From contig NZ_QNGB01000008.1 in NCBI RefSeq assembly GCF_003298505.1, forward strand, positions 1 through 64,000: 64,000 nt of DNA. Direction: 5' to 3'. The stretch is from Roseovarius sp. TE539. Lineage in GTDB: Bacteria; Pseudomonadota; Alphaproteobacteria; Rhodobacterales; Rhodobacteraceae. The notes below the pieces were generated by a model. The model did no database searches. It saw only the letters and a list, made by a program, of their open reading frames with translations, and had not been told where the DNA came from. Of this stretch, positions 16,423 through 26,008 are shown piece by piece. The position numbers and the translations under genes are program-made. The first letter of the stretch is position 1; each line of letters starts with the position of its first letter.

Positions 16423-17313
16423 ATGAGGGAAAAAACCGACAAGCGGGATCGTGCCGCGCTGTTCCGCCTCCGGCTGAACGAGGCGATGCGGGAAAAAGAA
16501 ACCAGCCAAAGCGCGCTGGCGCGCAGCATCGGCGTCGACCGGTCCACCGTGTCACAGCTTCTCAATGGCACCGGTGCAAGGTTGCCCAATGCGCAGGTGG
16601 TCGGGGAATGTGCCGGCGCACTGGGAATCTCGGCCGACTGGCTCCTGGGGCTGACCGACCGGCCCGAGACCGCGGCCGACATCCTTGCCAACACTCTGTC
16701 ACTCACCGAGGCGCCACGCGCGCTGGTCGATGAACAGATCTTCCAGTGGCACAAAGAGGCGGCGGGATACAAGATACGCCACGTTCCCGCCGGCCTGCCC
16801 GACATGCTCAAGACACGCGCGATGCTGGAATGGGAATATGCCCCGCATCTCGGCCGCAGCACCCAGCAGGCGATCGGCGCCTCCGAGGATCGTCTCGCAT
16901 GGATGCGCGACACGCAATCGGATTACGAAATCGCCGTTCCGATATTCGAACTTCATTCCTTCCTGCACGGCGAAGGCTATTACAGCGGCCTGCCGCATGC
17001 GGTGCGCGCCGAACAGGTCGAGAACCTGATGACGGTGACCGAGCAACTCTACCCGCGGCTGCGCATCTACCTCTACGATGCGCGGCGGCTCTTTTCGGCG
17101 CCGGTGACGATCTTCGGTCCACTCCTGGCCGTGGTTTACATCGGTCAGAACTACATGGCGTTCCGCGATACAGAGCGGGTTCAGGCCCTGACCCAGCATT
17201 TCGATTACTTGGTGCGCGAGGCCGCAGTCACCGCCCGCGAACTGCCCGGCCATGTACGCGATATATGGGCATCGGTCGATACCGCCTCCCGCACGGTCCC
17301 CGCCGGAACCTGA
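16423..17313 (+). CDS. XRE-family transcriptional regulator
   Basis: 296 residues. An N-terminal lambda-repressor-type helix-turn-helix (about 10-70: SALARSIGVDRSTVSQLLNG) is followed by a roughly 200-residue C-terminal domain of unknown ligand, with no recognisable cupin or protease motif. This two-part form is common in Rhodobacteraceae. The divergent location suggests control of the DUF2061-desaturase operon, and possibly membrane-lipid regulation (inference). A later in-frame Met (residue 22) would cut into the DNA-binding domain, so the first ATG is kept despite the missing ribosome-binding site. Confidence 0.85.
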   Translation: MREKTDKRDRAALFRLRLNEAMREKETSQSALARSIGVDRSTVSQLLNGTGARLPNAQVVGECAGALGISADWLLGLTDRPETAADILANTLSLTEAPRALVDEQIFQWHKEAAGYKIRHVPAGLPDMLKTRAMLEWEYAPHLGRSTQQAIGASEDRLAWMRDTQSDYEIAVPIFELHSFLHGEGYYSGLPHAVRAEQVENLMTVTEQLYPRLRIYLYDARRLFSAPVTIFGPLLAVVYIGQNYMAFRDTERVQALTQHFDYLVREAAVTARELPGHVRDIWASVDTASRTVPAGT

Positions 17314-17441
17314 CGGGTCCCGCGGCAGACCGCACGGCGCAGTCCCGCTGCCCCGCCGCGGGGCATGTCACCGCCGCACGGTCAGGGCCATGGCGCGGCA
17401 ACTCCGCACAGCCCTCATCGAGGCCGGAGCGCCCCGCCCTC

Positions 17442-17476
17442 CTTCATCTTTCTCCAAATACTCCCGCCGGAGGCAT
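17442..17476. repeat. Half-copy of the palindromic intergenic repeat
   Basis: CTTCATCTTTC..CAAATACTCCCGCCGG continues to GGAGGCATC and matches one arm of the element at 5510-5585. Here only one arm is present. It again lies between convergent genes (XRE regulator and AsmA protein). The remaining 185 bp of this gap hold nothing else I recognise. Confidence 0.75.
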
Positions 17477-17533
17477 CCGGCGCCGGAACGGCCGGAATCG
17501 ACGCGGCCATCATCCCGGACCTTCCGGTCAACG

Positions 17534-19477
17534 CTACTCGAAGAGCTTCTCAAGCTCGTCCAGCGCCCTGTCTTCCAATTCGCGCTTCAGCGCATCCTCG
17601 GCCGATTCGCCTTCCTGTTTCTCGATCCCGAACTCCTTCTCGATCTCGCGAATCGCCTTTTCCTCCAGCTTTTTCTTCTCGCCCTCGAAGTTCAGCTCCA
17701 GGGCCCTTTCGAGATCCGGCGTGATGCGCGGGTCCGACCAGGATCCGCGGATACGCACCGGAATGGCGAGGCCGCGGCGCGTTTCTCCTTCCAGCAGGGT
17801 CGGCGTGAAAAGGTAATCCAGGTCCTGCGCGCCCAGGCCGATGCGCCCCTCGCCCTCGGCGCGTGCCAGCGGCAATACCATCAGTAGATCGTCGTTGAAG
17901 GCGTTGCCTTCACGGAGATCGAAAGAGGCGCCGAGACGGTCGAACACGGTGGTGCCCCCGGTTCCGTCACCGGAGCGCATCAGCCGATCAAGATCGAAAC
18001 CGCTGATCACCCCGCGCCCGGTGCTGACAGAAGCGCTGCCCTGCAGGCTGTTCATGATCGCATCGACGGAATTTCCCACCCCGAGGAAATCCAGCGATGC
18101 GTCCCCGGTGGTGGAAAACCGCGTTATACCGGCAGCATCGGTCAGGAAGGGTTCCATCGCGATCCCTGTCGCCGTCATGTCTCCGCCCACCGACAGGCCG
18201 CTCCGATTGTTGATCACGAACTGCCCGGTCACCGTGCCGTCATAACCCGAAAGCTCGCGCAGGTCGAAAACGGCACGCGCGTCGTTCAGTGTCATCAGGA
18301 TCCGGGTCGCCCCGAAACGGAAGGTGCCCATATCAAGGCTTTCGGCGTTGAGGGATACCTCCGCGTCCAGAAGCCCCAGCGCGCTGGCATCGATGGGGGC
18401 GGTCGACCAGCCCGCGCTGACCGGATCACCACCGCCCGCGTCACCGTCCCCGCCACCGCTGCCCAGCGCCGAAAGATCCAGCGCGCCGGCCGAAAGCTGT
18501 GCGTTCAGCTTGGGCCTCGTCCCGCCCGGCAGGACATCCGCCGCGCCCGAAAAGGTGTTACCATCCAGGACGATGCGTGCGTCCCGCATCGACAGGCGCG
18601 GCCCGTCGGTCAGGGTGACCCGGCCCGTCGCGGTCACTGATCGGCCCAACCCCTGCGGAATGTCCGGGGCGCCGGCGCCAAGGGCGGATGCAAAGCGCGC
18701 CGTATCTCCGATATCAACGTCCAGATCGCCTTCCAGTTCCGGCTTGGCACCCCCACGCCCCTCGAAGCTCAGGCTGCCGCCGGGCGCCGTGACCGCCATG
18801 TTGAAGCCCGACAGCCCCCCTTCGATCACCGTGCCGACGCGCAGGACACGCCCCGAGACACGCACCGCGTCACCGGACGGCCGCAGAACCGCCTCGAAAC
18901 TCGCCTCGCCCTCGTAATCGGGCCAGCGCAGATCCAGGTCCATGTTCTCCATCACCGTCCGGGTGCCGGCACCGTGATCGGCATAGCTGACCGTCGCGCC
19001 GGTGATCAGCGCCCGGTCCAGCGTCAGGGCCAGCGGGTTTTCACCTGCGGCTGTCGCCTCGGACACCTCGTCACCCGCGGTCGACACGCCCTCGACTCCA
19101 AGTTCCCAGTTGACCCGCCCGTCGGCGGCACGCTCCAGCCGGATGACCGGGTCGACAGCCTCCAGACCCGTGATGCGCACATCCCCCGACATCAGGGCGA
19201 CCGGGTCCACACCCACCTTTAGGCTTTCGGCCTCGATCATCGGACCGGCATCCGACCAACCGGCATTGGCCACGCTCAGCGTGCCGGTACTGATGCCAAG
19301 CACGGGATAGAGGCTGATGCGCGTATCCCCGGTCATCTCGACCTGACGGCCGGTGGTCCCGGAGATCTGGTCCGCGGCAATCTTCGCGATCCGCTCACCG
19401 GGCAGCAAGACCAGCGAAACGCCGGCAATCACCACGATCAGCACCACTATACCCAGGATCCGCAATATCCATTTCAT
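17534..19477 (-). CDS. AsmA-family envelope protein
   Basis: 647 residues. One N-terminal membrane helix (about 4-25) anchors a long beta-rich periplasmic domain; the opening [20 protein letters not shown] region (landmark) and the C-terminal repeat-like beta segments match AsmA. AsmA-like proteins span the periplasm and are implicated in lipid transport to the outer membrane and outer-membrane assembly. The last 60 residues are strongly charged (Glu/Lys/Arg) and likely helical, an extension not found in Escherichia coli AsmA. Stands alone, divergent from rimO. Confidence 0.85.
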   Translation of the reverse strand: MKWILRILGIVVLIVVIAGVSLVLLPGERIAKIAADQISGTTGRQVEMTGDTRISLYPVLGISTGTLSVANAGWSDAGPMIEAESLKVGVDPVALMSGDVRITGLEAVDPVIRLERAADGRVNWELGVEGVSTAGDEVSEATAAGENPLALTLDRALITGATVSYADHGAGTRTVMENMDLDLRWPDYEGEASFEAVLRPSGDAVRVSGRVLRVGTVIEGGLSGFNMAVTAPGGSLSFEGRGGAKPELEGDLDVDIGDTARFASALGAGAPDIPQGLGRSVTATGRVTLTDGPRLSMRDARIVLDGNTFSGAADVLPGGTRPKLNAQLSAGALDLSALGSGGGDGDAGGGDPVSAGWSTAPIDASALGLLDAEVSLNAESLDMGTFRFGATRILMTLNDARAVFDLRELSGYDGTVTGQFVINNRSGLSVGGDMTATGIAMEPFLTDAAGITRFSTTGDASLDFLGVGNSVDAIMNSLQGSASVSTGRGVISGFDLDRLMRSGDGTGGTTVFDRLGASFDLREGNAFNDDLLMVLPLARAEGEGRIGLGAQDLDYLFTPTLLEGETRRGLAIPVRIRGSWSDPRITPDLERALELNFEGEKKKLEEKAIREIEKEFGIEKQEGESAEDALKRELEDRALDELEKLFE

Positions 19478-19581
19478 TTCGGTCTCTCCTCACCGGCCAC
19501 GAGGCGAATGTAGGCCCCTGCCGTGCAACCAACAACAGCTTTTCCCTTCCAGGGCCGCTGTCGCTCGGGTATAGCGCCGCC

Positions 19582-20964
19582 ATGAGCACCAATCCCCCCG
19601 ATCTGCGCCCCGACCTCGCCCGCGCCCGCCCGTCCGGCGATGCCCCGCGTCCCGGACAACCGACAATCGGCATGGTCAGTCTCGGATGCCCCAAGGCGCT
19701 GGTGGACAGCGAACGCATCCTGACCCGGCTGCGCGCCGAAGGCTATGGCATTTCCTCGGCCTACGAAGGCGCCGACGCGGTCATCGTGAACACCTGCGGC
19801 TTTCTGGATTCGGCCCGTGCCGAAAGCCTGGAGGCGATTGGCGAGGCGCTCTCAGAGAACGGGCGCGTGATCGTCACCGGCTGCCTCGGCGCCGAGCCTG
19901 ATTACATCACCGGCGCCCATCCGAAGGTGCTGGCGGTCACCGGCCCGCACCAGTACGAACAGGTGCTCGACGCGGTACATGCCGCCGTGCCGCCCGCCCC
20001 GGATCCGTTCATCGACCTGCTGCCCGCCTCGGGTGTGTCGCTGACGCCGCGGCATTACAGCTACCTGAAGATTTCGGAAGGGTGCAATCACAAGTGCCGC
20101 TTCTGCATCATTCCCGACATGCGCGGCCGCCTTGCCTCAAGGCCCGCCAACGCGGTGCTGCGCGAGGCAACGAAGCTGGTCGAGGCCGGGGTGCGCGAAT
20201 TGCTGGTGATCTCGCAGGACACGTCCGCCTATGGCACCGACTGGGACCGCGAGACACGCCTGCAAGGGCGCGGCGAGCAGCCGGTCACACGTCTCGCCCG
20301 AGATCTGGGATCACTCGGGGCCTGGGTGCGGTTGCACTATGTCTATCCCTACCCCCATGTCCGTGAGCTGATCCCGCTGATGGCCGAGGGGCTGGTCCTG
20401 CCCTATCTCGACATCCCGTTCCAACACGCCCACCCGGACACGCTCAGGCGCATGGCACGACCCGCCGCTGCCGCTCGCACCCTTGACGAGATCGCGGCAT
20501 GGCGCGCAATCTGCCCCGACATCGCATTGCGCTCGACCTTCATCGTTGGCTATCCTGGCGAGACCGAGGCGGAGTTCAGGACGCTTCTCGACTGGCTTGA
20601 CGAGGCACGGCTCGATCGCGTCGGATGTTTCAAGTATGAAAATGTCCCCGGCGCACGGTCGAATGCCCTTCCCGATCACGTGCCCGAAGAGGTCAAGCAG
20701 GACCGATGGGAGCGGTTCATGGAAAAGGCGCAGGCGATTTCAGTGGAAAAACTGGCCGCCAAGGTCGGATCATTGCAGGAAGTGATCGTCGATGACGTCG
20801 ATGCCGACGGCATCGCCACCTGCCGCACAAGCGCTGATGCGCCCGAGATCGACGGCTGCCTCTTCATCGACGAGGGCGCGGAGGCACTGTCGCCCGGCGA
20901 CATCGTCACCGTCGAAGTGGACGAAGCCGGAGAGTACGATCTCTGGGGGGCCCTGCGAAGCTAG
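19582..20964 (+). CDS. rimO: Ribosomal protein S12 methylthiotransferase RimO
   Basis: 460 residues. UPF0004 domain cysteines are Cys36 (SLGCPK), Cys72 (NTCGF) and Cys101 (TGCLG); the radical-SAM motif is Cys168-x3-Cys172-x2-Cys175 ([13 protein letters not shown]); a TRAM domain closes the protein. RimO adds a methylthio group to the beta carbon of Asp88 of ribosomal protein S12, using two iron-sulfur clusters and SAM. The [11 protein letters not shown] core distinguishes it from MiaB. The first 27 residues form an extension longer than usual. Confidence 0.95.
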   Translation: MSTNPPDLRPDLARARPSGDAPRPGQPTIGMVSLGCPKALVDSERILTRLRAEGYGISSAYEGADAVIVNTCGFLDSARAESLEAIGEALSENGRVIVTGCLGAEPDYITGAHPKVLAVTGPHQYEQVLDAVHAAVPPAPDPFIDLLPASGVSLTPRHYSYLKISEGCNHKCRFCIIPDMRGRLASRPANAVLREATKLVEAGVRELLVISQDTSAYGTDWDRETRLQGRGEQPVTRLARDLGSLGAWVRLHYVYPYPHVRELIPLMAEGLVLPYLDIPFQHAHPDTLRRMARPAAAARTLDEIAAWRAICPDIALRSTFIVGYPGETEAEFRTLLDWLDEARLDRVGCFKYENVPGARSNALPDHVPEEVKQDRWERFMEKAQAISVEKLAAKVGSLQEVIVDDVDADGIATCRTSADAPEIDGCLFIDEGAEALSPGDIVTVEVDEAGEYDLWGALRS

Positions 20965-21092
20965 GTACGTCCTGGCCGGCCGGCGGCGGCCCCGCCACGT
21001 CAGGCAACCTGCGGACATGGGCGACCTTTCGCACCGTGCCCCGAGTGATGTGCACCACCCCCGTTCGAAACATCGTTCTGAACAGGGATCCC

Positions 21093-22265
21093 CTACTCCG
21101 CCTCGCGGTCGCGCTGCGCTTCCAGTTCGCGGAACTTCGCCACGTTGGCATTGTGCCCGGCCAGCGTTTCGGCAAAGGCGTGACCGTCCCGGGGATTGAG
21201 GGTCCTGGCCACGAAGAAGATGTAATCGGTCTTTGCCGGGTTCACTGCCGCCTCGATGCTGGCGCGGCCGGGATTGGCGATCGGCGTTGGAGGGAGACCC
21301 TGTATGACATAAGTATTCCAAGGGGTTGCGCGCCTCAATTCGCTTTGCAGAAGTCCCCGGCCAAGGGGGCCCTTGCCCTCGGTCACGCCATAGATCACCG
21401 TCGGGTCCGTCTGCAGGCGCATTCCTTCTTCCAGGCGGTTCGCGAACACGCTCGCCACCTTGCGCCGCTCTTCGGGCACCCCGGTTTCCTTCTCTATGAT
21501 CGAGGCCAGGATCAATGCCTCTTCCGGGCTGTCGATCGGCAGGTCATCGGCCCGGCTCTCCCACACTGCAGCCAGTATGAGATTTTGTTTCTCCTGCATT
21601 CTCTCTATCAAGCCGGCGCGGTCCGCACCTGCGCGCAACTCGTAACTGCCGGGGGCCAGGCTTCCCTCCGCGGGCACCTCCTGCACCTCGCCGGTCAGCG
21701 CATCCACTGCCTTGAGCCCCTCTACGGCCTGCCAGCTTGTCGCACCTTCGGTCAGAACCATCCGATAGCGTGTATCCGATTGCGCCCGAACGGTTTCATA
21801 CCCTTCCGGCGGTGCCTCCTCAGAGGTGGGATCAAAGGCCAGCTTCTCCTCGTAGCGGCCCGTGGCCGTATCCAGTTCCCGGACCTGAACCTCGATCCGG
21901 GCCACCCCGATCCGATAGACGATTTCCGTACCGCAGGTGCTTGCCCCGCCACGGGTAATCAGGTCGGTGATCTCAGCCATACTCGCCGCCGCCGGCAATA
22001 GCCAGCTACCGGCCTTCAACTCCGTATCCTTGTTGGTATAGTCGGCACCGATACGGAAAATCGCTGCACTTGTAACCGCCTCTTCGGCCTCGAGCCGGCG
22101 GGATATTTCCTGCATCGAGGCGCCCGATTCCACCCTCAGGCAGATCTGTTCCTGCAAGGGGCCTTCGGCATTGTAGGTGTTCTGGCCCCAAAGGATGACC
22201 CCTCCAAGCAGAAAGGTCAGAACCACGAGGAATGTCAGCGCGTTGGAGGCAACATGCCGCCACAT
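21093..22265 (-). CDS. mltG: Endolytic murein transglycosylase MltG
   Basis: 390 residues with one N-terminal membrane helix (about 8-28), a LysM-like region, and the YceG/MltG catalytic domain: LASIIEKETG (catalytic Glu in this segment), TDPTVIYG and NTYVIQGLPPTPIANPG (landmarks). It cleaves nascent glycan strands at the inner membrane to set their length. The start overlaps the fabF stop by one base (TGATG), so it is coupled to fabF, a common arrangement in Rhodobacteraceae. Confidence 0.93.
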   Translation of the reverse strand: MWRHVASNALTFLVVLTFLLGGVILWGQNTYNAEGPLQEQICLRVESGASMQEISRRLEAEEAVTSAAIFRIGADYTNKDTELKAGSWLLPAAASMAEITDLITRGGASTCGTEIVYRIGVARIEVQVRELDTATGRYEEKLAFDPTSEEAPPEGYETVRAQSDTRYRMVLTEGATSWQAVEGLKAVDALTGEVQEVPAEGSLAPGSYELRAGADRAGLIERMQEKQNLILAAVWESRADDLPIDSPEEALILASIIEKETGVPEERRKVASVFANRLEEGMRLQTDPTVIYGVTEGKGPLGRGLLQSELRRATPWNTYVIQGLPPTPIANPGRASIEAAVNPAKTDYIFFVARTLNPRDGHAFAETLAGHNANVAKFRELEAQRDREAE

Positions 22266-23527
22266 CAGCGGACCGGCCCCAGACACAGGCAGGCGTTGGT
22301 GCCCCCGAAGCCGAAGCTGTTGGACAGGGCCACATCGACCTTGCGCTCGCGGCACGTGTTAGGAACCAGGTCAAGGGGCGTGTCGACCGCCGGGTTGTCA
22401 AGGTTGATCGTCGGTGGCACCATCTGGTCGCGCAGCGCCAGGATCGAGAAGATCGCCTCGATCGCGCCGGCCGCGCCCAGAAGATGCCCCGTCGCGGATT
22501 TCGTGGAACTCATCGTCGCCGAGGCCGCGGCATCGCCAAGAAGACGTTCGACCGCCTTCAGTTCGATCGTGTCCGCCATGGTCGAGGTCCCGTGGGCATT
22601 GATGTAATCCACCTCCGCCGGCGCGATCCCGGCATGCCCGAGCGCCATTTCCATCGCCCGAAGGCCGCCATCGCCGTCTTCGGCAGGGGCCGTGATGTGG
22701 TAGGCATCGCCCGACAGGCCATATCCGAGGATTTCGGCATGGATTTTCGCACCACGCGCCTTTGCGTGCTCGTAATCCTCCAGCACGACGATACCCGCAC
22801 CCTCGCCCATCACGAACCCGTCGCGATCGGTATCATAGGGGCGGCTGGCCGATTTGGGATTGTCCGCATGCTTCGTGGACAGGGCCTTGCAGGCGTTGAA
22901 CCCGGCGATCCCGATTTCGCAGATCGCCGCCTCGGCACCGCCAGCGACCATCACATCGGCATCGCCGAACATGATGAGCCGCGCGGCATCGCCGATCGCG
23001 TGCGCCCCGCTTGCGCAGGCGGTCACCACGGCGTGGTTCGGTCCCTTGAACCCGTAGCGGATTCCGACCTGCCCGCTGATAAGATTGATCAGGGCCCCGG
23101 GAATGAAGAACGGTGAGACGCGGCGCGCGCCCTTGTCACGGATGACGAGAGTGGTTTCCTCGATGAGGCGCAGCCCCCCGATACCGGATCCTATCATCAC
23201 GCCGGTACGCCGCAGGCTTTCCTCATCCTCGGGCATCCAGCCGGCATCCCGCACCGCCTGATCAGCGGCCGCCATCCCATAGAGGATGAAATCATCGACC
23301 TTGCGCCGCTCCTTCGCCGACATGTGATCATCGGCATTGAAGGTTCCATCAGTACCGTCACCAAGCGGAACTTCGCAGGCGTATTTCGTGATGACATTGG
23401 CGGGATCGAACCGGGTGATCTGCCCGGCACCGGACTGCCCGTCGAGCAGCCGCTTCCAGCTTTCCTCGACCCCGGACGCCAGCGGCGTGACCAGCCCCAG
23501 CCCCGTGACAACAACGCGACGCATCAT
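22265..23527 (-). CDS. fabF: Beta-ketoacyl-ACP synthase II (FabF)
   Basis: 420 residues. The condensing-enzyme triad is Cys171 (VVTACASGAHA), His312 (NAHGTST) and His348 (ATGHLLGAAG). The enzyme extends acyl-ACP with malonyl-ACP in type II fatty acid synthesis. ATG 23527 and the next ATG (23524) both fit the AAAGGG site upstream. It lies downstream of acpP but is separated from it by a hisA-like gene and a strong terminator. Confidence 0.95.
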   Translation of the reverse strand: MMRRVVVTGLGLVTPLASGVEESWKRLLDGQSGAGQITRFDPANVITKYACEVPLGDGTDGTFNADDHMSAKERRKVDDFILYGMAAADQAVRDAGWMPEDEESLRRTGVMIGSGIGGLRLIEETTLVIRDKGARRVSPFFIPGALINLISGQVGIRYGFKGPNHAVVTACASGAHAIGDAARLIMFGDADVMVAGGAEAAICEIGIAGFNACKALSTKHADNPKSASRPYDTDRDGFVMGEGAGIVVLEDYEHAKARGAKIHAEILGYGLSGDAYHITAPAEDGDGGLRAMEMALGHAGIAPAEVDYINAHGTSTMADTIELKAVERLLGDAAASATMSSTKSATGHLLGAAGAIEAIFSILALRDQMVPPTINLDNPAVDTPLDLVPNTCRERKVDVALSNSFGFGGTNACLCLGPVR

Positions 23528-23633
23528 GCTGCCCTTTCTTCTCGTTTCCGGAAGCTCTTAGCGCGCCTCGCCCCCAAGGGGCAAGCCCGCTGCCGTCAGT
23601 TCAGGACGGTCGCCCCGCCAAAACACGACAGTT

Positions 23634-24377
23634 TTACTGGAATTCCGCCGTGGGTTCGGCATCGGGTTGAGCAATGGCAAGTGCCTCTTGCAGATCAATA
23701 TCCTTGGCCAGCAGGGCGCGCCCTATCAGAGCGCCCGAAATATTGGGTACGTATTTCAGGCGCGCGATGTCATCCTTCACACGCACGGTGCCGCGCGCGA
23801 TCACCGGATGGCGGGTTTGCGCGGCGATACCCGAGATGACGCCGATGCTGCCTTCCGTATCCTGAATGTCCGCGTCTATGTCGGTCACGATTATACCCGC
23901 CAAGGGGGCTGTATCGAACGCCTTTATGTAAGTTTCCGGGGTGAATGCGCTGTGGGTGCGCCACCCCTCTGTCATGACATGCCCCTGAAACACGTCGACG
24001 GCAAGCACGATCTGATCCGGGTGCCATTTGGCCATTTCGGCCAGAAAATCGGGATCATGGGCTGCCATGGTACCGATCACGATACGGCCTGCCCCCTTGT
24101 CGATCCAGCGTTCCACGCGTTCGCGGGACCGAAAACCGCCGCCAAGCTGCACGGGGATTCCCGCGGCGCGTATGATCTCTGACACGAGTTCATCATTTCC
24201 GTCCTCGCCGGCAAGGGCGTTCATGTCGGTAACGTGCATCCACGTCGCCCCGGCCGCCGCGAAGCCGCGCGCCGTTTCCACCGGGTCCACATGCCAGATC
24301 ACCGGCTCGTCAAGCCGGCCCCGGGTCAGCGACACGCATTTTCCGTCATGCAATTCGAGGGTCGGGTAGACGATCAT
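23634..24377 (-). CDS. HisA-like TIM-barrel protein (divergent paralogue)
   Basis: 247 residues, HisA/HisF fold by sequence: the barrel start YPTLELHDGKCVSL, the phosphate-binding GGGFRS (79-84) and a C-terminal second phosphate site near GALIGRALL. HisA isomerises ProFAR to PRFAR in histidine synthesis using two aspartates; here the first (Asp8 in HisA) aligns with Glu8, while the second is Asp128. The loop after the fifth strand reads TDIDADIQDTEG rather than TDIxRDGTxxG. No other histidine gene is near. It sits between acpP and fabF and is probably not the housekeeping HisA; the reaction is unknown. Confidence 0.8.
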   Translation of the reverse strand: MIVYPTLELHDGKCVSLTRGRLDEPVIWHVDPVETARGFAAAGATWMHVTDMNALAGEDGNDELVSEIIRAAGIPVQLGGGFRSRERVERWIDKGAGRIVIGTMAAHDPDFLAEMAKWHPDQIVLAVDVFQGHVMTEGWRTHSAFTPETYIKAFDTAPLAGIIVTDIDADIQDTEGSIGVISGIAAQTRHPVIARGTVRVKDDIARLKYVPNISGALIGRALLAKDIDLQEALAIAQPDAEPTAEFQ

Positions 24378-24500
24378 GGTGCACGCACCTCTTGCTGAAA
24401 TGACCTCCGCACGGTTTGCGAAGCAAGCTCATGATGTAGTGTAATCCAGCCGCCCGATATCTCCAAATCGGCATCGTGGCGTCTGTTCGCGGCCCTGTAA

Positions 24501-24535
24501 CGGAAAAGGTTCCCGCACCGGGCGCGGGAACCTTT
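24501..24535 (-). terminator. Intrinsic terminator of acpP
   Basis: On the minus strand AAAGGTTCCCGC and GCGGGAACCTTT pair over 12 bases with a 7-base loop, followed by TTTTCC. It lies 37 bp after the acpP stop and would make acpP transcripts end before the hisA-like gene and fabF. Confidence 0.85.
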
Positions 24536-24571
24536 CAGAACGGCCAATCCCGACGGGATGGCGCCTTGTGT

Positions 24572-24805
24572 TCAGGACGCATCCGAAATGAACTTCACCG
24601 CATCGCCGAAGGTCTGGATGTTCTCCGCGGCATCATCGGGAATCTCGATCCCGAACTCCTCCTCGAATGCCATGACCAGCTCGACCGTATCGAGGCTGTC
24701 AGCGCCCAGATCGTCGATGAACGAAGCGTTTTCGCCCACCTTGTCCTCTTCCACGCCCAGATGCTCCACAACGATCTTCTTCACGCGGTCTGCGATATCG
24801 CTCAT
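24572..24805 (-). CDS. acpP: Acyl carrier protein
   Basis: 77 residues, acidic. The phosphopantetheine-bearing serine is Ser37 in [12 protein letters not shown]. The length and sequence are those of bacterial fatty-acid ACP. It carries acyl intermediates between FabD, FabG, FabF and acyltransferases. It is flanked by its own promoter-like site upstream and a strong terminator downstream, so high independent expression is likely. Confidence 0.97.
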   Translation of the reverse strand: MSDIADRVKKIVVEHLGVEEDKVGENASFIDDLGADSLDTVELVMAFEEEFGIEIPDDAAENIQTFGDAVKFISDAS

Positions 24806-24963
24806 GTCGTAATCCTCATTGTCTTACTGGGCACGTTCCGGCCCGTTGTGCCCCCGCCCGAGCCGGGAAGTGGCCTTTTGATTGCCCGGTCGGGCGGTTT
24901 TCATTGCCCGCCGAAGACGGATTGCGGGTGCTGATCGCGAGCCCCCGCGCGCAAACTGCGCCG

Positions 24964-24991
24964 CCTATAGCACATGGCGCGCCTCAGGCAA
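24964..24991 (-). promoter_or_regulatory. Sigma-70-like promoter for acpP
   Basis: On the minus strand TTGCCT, a 16-base spacer and TATAGG (preceded by C, giving CTATAG) lie about 160 bases before the acpP start. A near-identical TTGCGC-17-TATAGG precedes rpsF. The 403-bp fabG-acpP gap (24806-25208) otherwise holds no feature I can support; an open frame at 25055-25207 lacks a start codon. Confidence 0.5.
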
Positions 24992-25208
24992 ATGTTTTCA
25001 CGAAGAGTCGGGCGCTTGCAAGCACGGGCTGGGCCGGCGCCCCGGGAGCCATCAATCGACCGGCTTCACATCCTTGAAATCAATAGGGTTTCCATATTCC
25101 CGGAGGCCACTGCCCCGGGTGCTGAAATGCTCGTGGCCCGGGCCGTACGGTCCGGCATGTGCGCCAAGCCTCGCTGGCCCCGGAAGGCACGTGATTCCCC
25201 GGATCGTG

Positions 25209-25946
25209 TCACAGCATTGCCATTCCGCCGTTTACATGCAGCGTGGCTCCGGTGACATATCCTGCCTCGGGGCTGGACAGATAGAGCACAGCCGCCGCGA
25301 TCTCCTCGGGCGTTCCCATTCGGGCCGCCGGAATCTGGGCGTTGATCTTGTCCTTCTGGTCATCACTCAACTTTTCGGTCATCGCGGTGGCGATGAAGCC
25401 CGGCGCCACCGAATTGGCGGTGATGCCGCGGCTTGCCACCTCGTAGGCGATGGACTTGGTCATGCCGACCATCCCCGCCTTGGACGCGGCATAATTGACT
25501 TGTCCGGGATTGCCGGTCGTGCCGACGATCGAGCCGATGTTGACGATCCGACCCCAGCGAGCCTTCATCATCGGGCGCATGACGCCACGGCACAGGCGCA
25601 TCGTGCTCGTCAGGTTCACGTCGATGACGTTCTGCCATTCGTCGTCGGACATCCGCATGAAGATCTGATCACGGGTGATGCCAGCGTTGTTGACCAGGAT
25701 ATCCAAACCGCCCATGGCCTCGATTGCCTGCTTTGGAAGGGCATCGACGGCCTCGGCATCCGCCAGGTCGCACGGCAGGACATGCGTCCGTTCGCCCAGT
25801 TCCTCCGCCAGCGCCTGCAACGGCTCCACGCGTGTCCCGCTCAGGCCGACAGTCGCGCCGGCATGGTGCAGAACCCGTGCGATCGCGCCCCCGATGCCGC
25901 CGGAGGCACCGGTGATCAGCGCAGATTTTCCCGTCAAATCGAACAT
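25209..25946 (-). CDS. fabG: 3-oxoacyl-ACP reductase (FabG)
   Basis: 245-residue short-chain dehydrogenase. The NADPH-binding TGASGGIG is at 12-19, NNAG at 86-89, and the catalytic Ser139, Tyr152 and Lys156 are in place. It reduces 3-oxoacyl-ACP to 3-hydroxyacyl-ACP. The start at 25946 is fixed by the family N-terminus MFDLTGKSALITG and a GGGAT purine site upstream. Lies 62 bp after fabD on the same strand and is likely co-transcribed with it. Confidence 0.95.
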   Translation of the reverse strand: MFDLTGKSALITGASGGIGGAIARVLHHAGATVGLSGTRVEPLQALAEELGERTHVLPCDLADAEAVDALPKQAIEAMGGLDILVNNAGITRDQIFMRMSDDEWQNVIDVNLTSTMRLCRGVMRPMMKARWGRIVNIGSIVGTTGNPGQVNYAASKAGMVGMTKSIAYEVASRGITANSVAPGFIATAMTEKLSDDQKDKINAQIPAARMGTPEEIAAAVLYLSSPEAGYVTGATLHVNGGMAML

Positions 25947-26008
25947 TTGAATCCCTTTCCCAGTTTCTGCCGCAATCCAGAACCAACCTTGCAACCGCTC
26001 CGATTGGC

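Noticed and set aside
25141..25155. GGCCCGGGCC palindrome as fabG terminator
   Set aside because: No U-run and too short; likely chance in GC-rich DNA.
25055..25207. Protein-like frame on the minus strand just after fabG, ending GNPIDFKDVKPVD
   Set aside because: The open stretch runs only from a TAA inside the fabG 3' end to a TGA at 25052 and contains no ATG, GTG or TTG start; might be a remnant, but cannot be called.
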